Assembly: GCA_027405735.1 (NCBI GenBank)
Contig: JAPEHQ010000001.1
Span: forward strand, 2,914,001-2,978,000
DNA from: Mucor racemosus
Lineage: Eukaryota; Mucoromycota; Mucoromycetes; Mucorales; Mucoraceae
Length of the DNA: 64,000 bases
Direction of reading: 5' to 3'
Below, one piece after another: positions 62,161 through 64,000 of this stretch. Position numbers and translations under genes: made by a program. The notes below the pieces were generated by a model. It was not told the origin of the DNA. It saw only the letters and a list, made by a program, of their open reading frames with translations, and searched no databases. How positions within the stretch are numbered: position 1 is the stretch's first letter; the number at the start of each line of letters is the position of its first letter.

Positions 62161-63933
62161 TATTGATGCAGCTGATTATATGGTAATTTACGTAACTTTT
62201 TATATGAAAACTCATTAATCATTCATAGGTGTCTTTGTCGTTGGGAAATGCATTTACTGGTAGAAGCTAGTACGGAGAAAATATATTTATTCGTCAAAGA
62301 CATCCATGAGACGTATCATCTAAAAGAATCGAGATTTGGTTGAGTTACAATAGGTGAGCCCATATGCTGTCCTCAAGGATTTAAACTGGGCTGAAAGAAA
62401 TAGAAAATTAGAATCTGGGTCCATTAAAAAGGATTTATTCCTTCTCAACTACACAAAGATATTACTTTATTATCAAAATTGAGCATTATGGACTATGGCT
62501 TATTGGTTGGCACATGGATTTCTCTAAGTTATTTAGTTTTTAAAATGTGTAGTTCAAATGGCTAAAATTGAAGCCAGGTCTTTCAAGACAGATTTTGATT
62601 TATGATTCAAATATGCTAAACAAAATGTTGGGCATTTTAATAATTATACCCCATATCAAAAGTAGCAGTGTTTCAAAACTATTAAAAGAAAATCCTATGC
62701 TCTGATTTTGAAACTGTTTACAGTGAGGAACAGGCAAATAGGCATGAAAAAATACTGCGTCTTCTGCGCCTTTCGTTCATCCATCATTCGAACTATCTAT
62801 TTTAAATGCAAGTTCGGTAAATGGCGTCATATAACCTAATTTGAAAGGTATTAATAATCTAGGTTACACTTTTGAAATTGGTTTGAACATTTATGATTGA
62901 TTTTATGTCAGATAAATGTGATTATTTAAAGCCATTTTGTTATCAGCTCATTGAGTTTGCTTTGCTTTGGTGTTAAATGGCCGATAAAACTGTTTACAAT
63001 TGACGCTACAGAAAGTTATAAAGTTGCTATTACAATAACAGAATTATGCAGATTTGCATATAAGTCCCTTTCCCTGCATAAATTAGGATTTGCGTATGCA
63101 ATAGTATTATTTATGATTTATATCTGTAGTCAGTATACTTTAGTGATTCAGAAACTCAAAATGCGTTTAAAATATGAGATTTAAACGCTATTTATGAAAT
63201 CAATTCCACAAGCATAATCTAAGAAATGAAAATGTCTCAGATTTTGAAATGTTTCCAATTCATATTATAACAGATCTACTGTTTTTCCTTGGCTTGTTAA
63301 TAACATGGCCTCGAAGTGTCTAAATATGGTTCTGGCCAACTCTTTAGCTATAATTAAATTAAATCCTTGTATTCTTGATTGGATAAATACCAGTTTAGAT
63401 GGCCGAATGCAGTGGAACAAAGGAAAACACTAAAACGCAACAGAGGAGATCAATGCAAGAAATTAGCGTTCAAGCACTAGATTTTCATAGAATTCTCTGT
63501 TTCGTCATCAGTTTAGATAATAAACTTTTGCCAAGTTGAAAGAAAGGAAGGCAGAAAGGAAAACGACTGTCAAAAATATGTGTCAAAAGACTATCCGAGT
63601 ACATCCGCATGAATCATTTACTGGGATTTTTTGGTAGTGGGAGTATTTAAAGAATAAGTCTATTTTGGATTTGTTTGACAACTAGCATCGATATCTTTTA
63701 ATCCATAGTAAAAGATTAGCAATATGAATCTAATCTATACAAGCATGCTCCTAATTCCGTTAAATACACCATGTTTGAACCAGGTATTTCAAATCGTGTA
63801 ACAGACTTCAAAAGGCCGAAATCGAGGGTTTCACTTCTTTTAACAATTAATAAAAACCCAGCATCTTCGAATGTTGTATAAGAAAAAAGTTTTCAACCGA
63901 TTTGTTTTTTTTTCTTTTCAAAACAATATATAA
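62161..63933. other. Intergenic, no supported gene
   Basis: No recognisable protein or RNA. A 77-codon frame at 62951-63184 lacks support. Confidence 0.4.
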
Positions 63934-64000
63934 ATGTTTAGAAAAGCCAAAAAGCTATCCAAAAGACTCGGTTTAAATAAAGACAACTGCACTGCAGGAA
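63934..64000 (+). CDS. Possible gene start, truncated by window end
   Basis: An ATG at 63934 opens a basic N-terminus (MFRKAKKLSKRLGLNKDN) that runs open to the window edge. It is preceded by a pyrimidine-rich tract and TATATAAA just before the ATG. Only 22 codons are visible, so this is a suggestion. Confidence 0.35.
   Translation, partial: MFRKAKKLSKRLGLNKDNCTAG

Overview
The window is nuclear DNA from a filamentous fungus, most likely an early-diverging one (Mucoromycota, probably Mucorales). Evidence: AT-rich DNA, many short GT-AG introns (about 50-80 bp), Q/N/S-rich regulatory proteins with CAA/CAG runs, and fungal gene types (fatty-alcohol oxidase-like GMC enzymes, medusa-like regulator, Jsn1-type PUF protein with RRMs, Kre33). 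The DDE transposase-like ORF resembles, from memory, proteins that are common in Mucoromycota. I could not run a search, so the taxonomy is inference.

Layout. 1-1756: 3' part of a probable ArfGAP protein (+). 1757-11152: repeat-rich block with a solo LTR (3613-4004), an intact DDE transposase-like ORF (5235-6563) and a large, near-identical inverted repeat (about 7640-10040). 11153-12766: bHLH factor (-). 13285-18877: two tandem fatty-alcohol-oxidase-like genes (-). 19176-22599: Kre33/NAT10 (-). 23959-25459: possible TPX2-like protein (-). 25865-26627: C1D/Lrp1 (+), convergent with a mitochondrial carrier of the Mtm1/SLC25A39 type (26699-27892, -). 29256-29901: dUTPase (+). 31051-33976: RRM+PUF protein (-), divergent from PEX13 (35045-36387, +). 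36388-42086: second repeat block with a hAT-like MITE (37586-38072), a second solo LTR (39262-39653) and a copy of a dispersed repeat. 42087-43173: unknown low-complexity protein (-). 43570-44512: IDI1 (-). 44694-45542 and 45634-47335: two unrecognised genes (+). 48489-50376: medusa-like regulator (-). 51228-52940: HSF-type factor (-). 53248-58104: P5B ATPase (-). 58282-59376: syntaxin-18/Ufe1-like SNARE (-). 59377-63933: third repeat block. 63934-64000: possible start of another gene (+).

The genes are not an operon or an obvious cluster. One weak theme is peroxisomes and lipids: PEX13, two long-chain alcohol oxidases (one ending in the peroxisomal signal SRL) and IDI1. Housekeeping genes sit in gene-dense stretches separated by repeat blocks. 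I found no tRNA, rRNA, CRISPR array or telomere repeat.

The best-supported new observations are the mobile-element structures. There are two 392-bp solo LTRs with perfect 5-bp target duplications, a 487-bp hAT-like MITE with a perfect 8-bp target duplication, and inverted-repeat arms of more than 1 kb that are almost identical. There is also an undescribed dispersed repeat family (called R1 here) that supplies the inverted-repeat arms and recurs at about 39.7 and 60.8 kb. Exon models were joined by hand from reading phase and GT/AG sites; individual splice coordinates may be off by a base or two.
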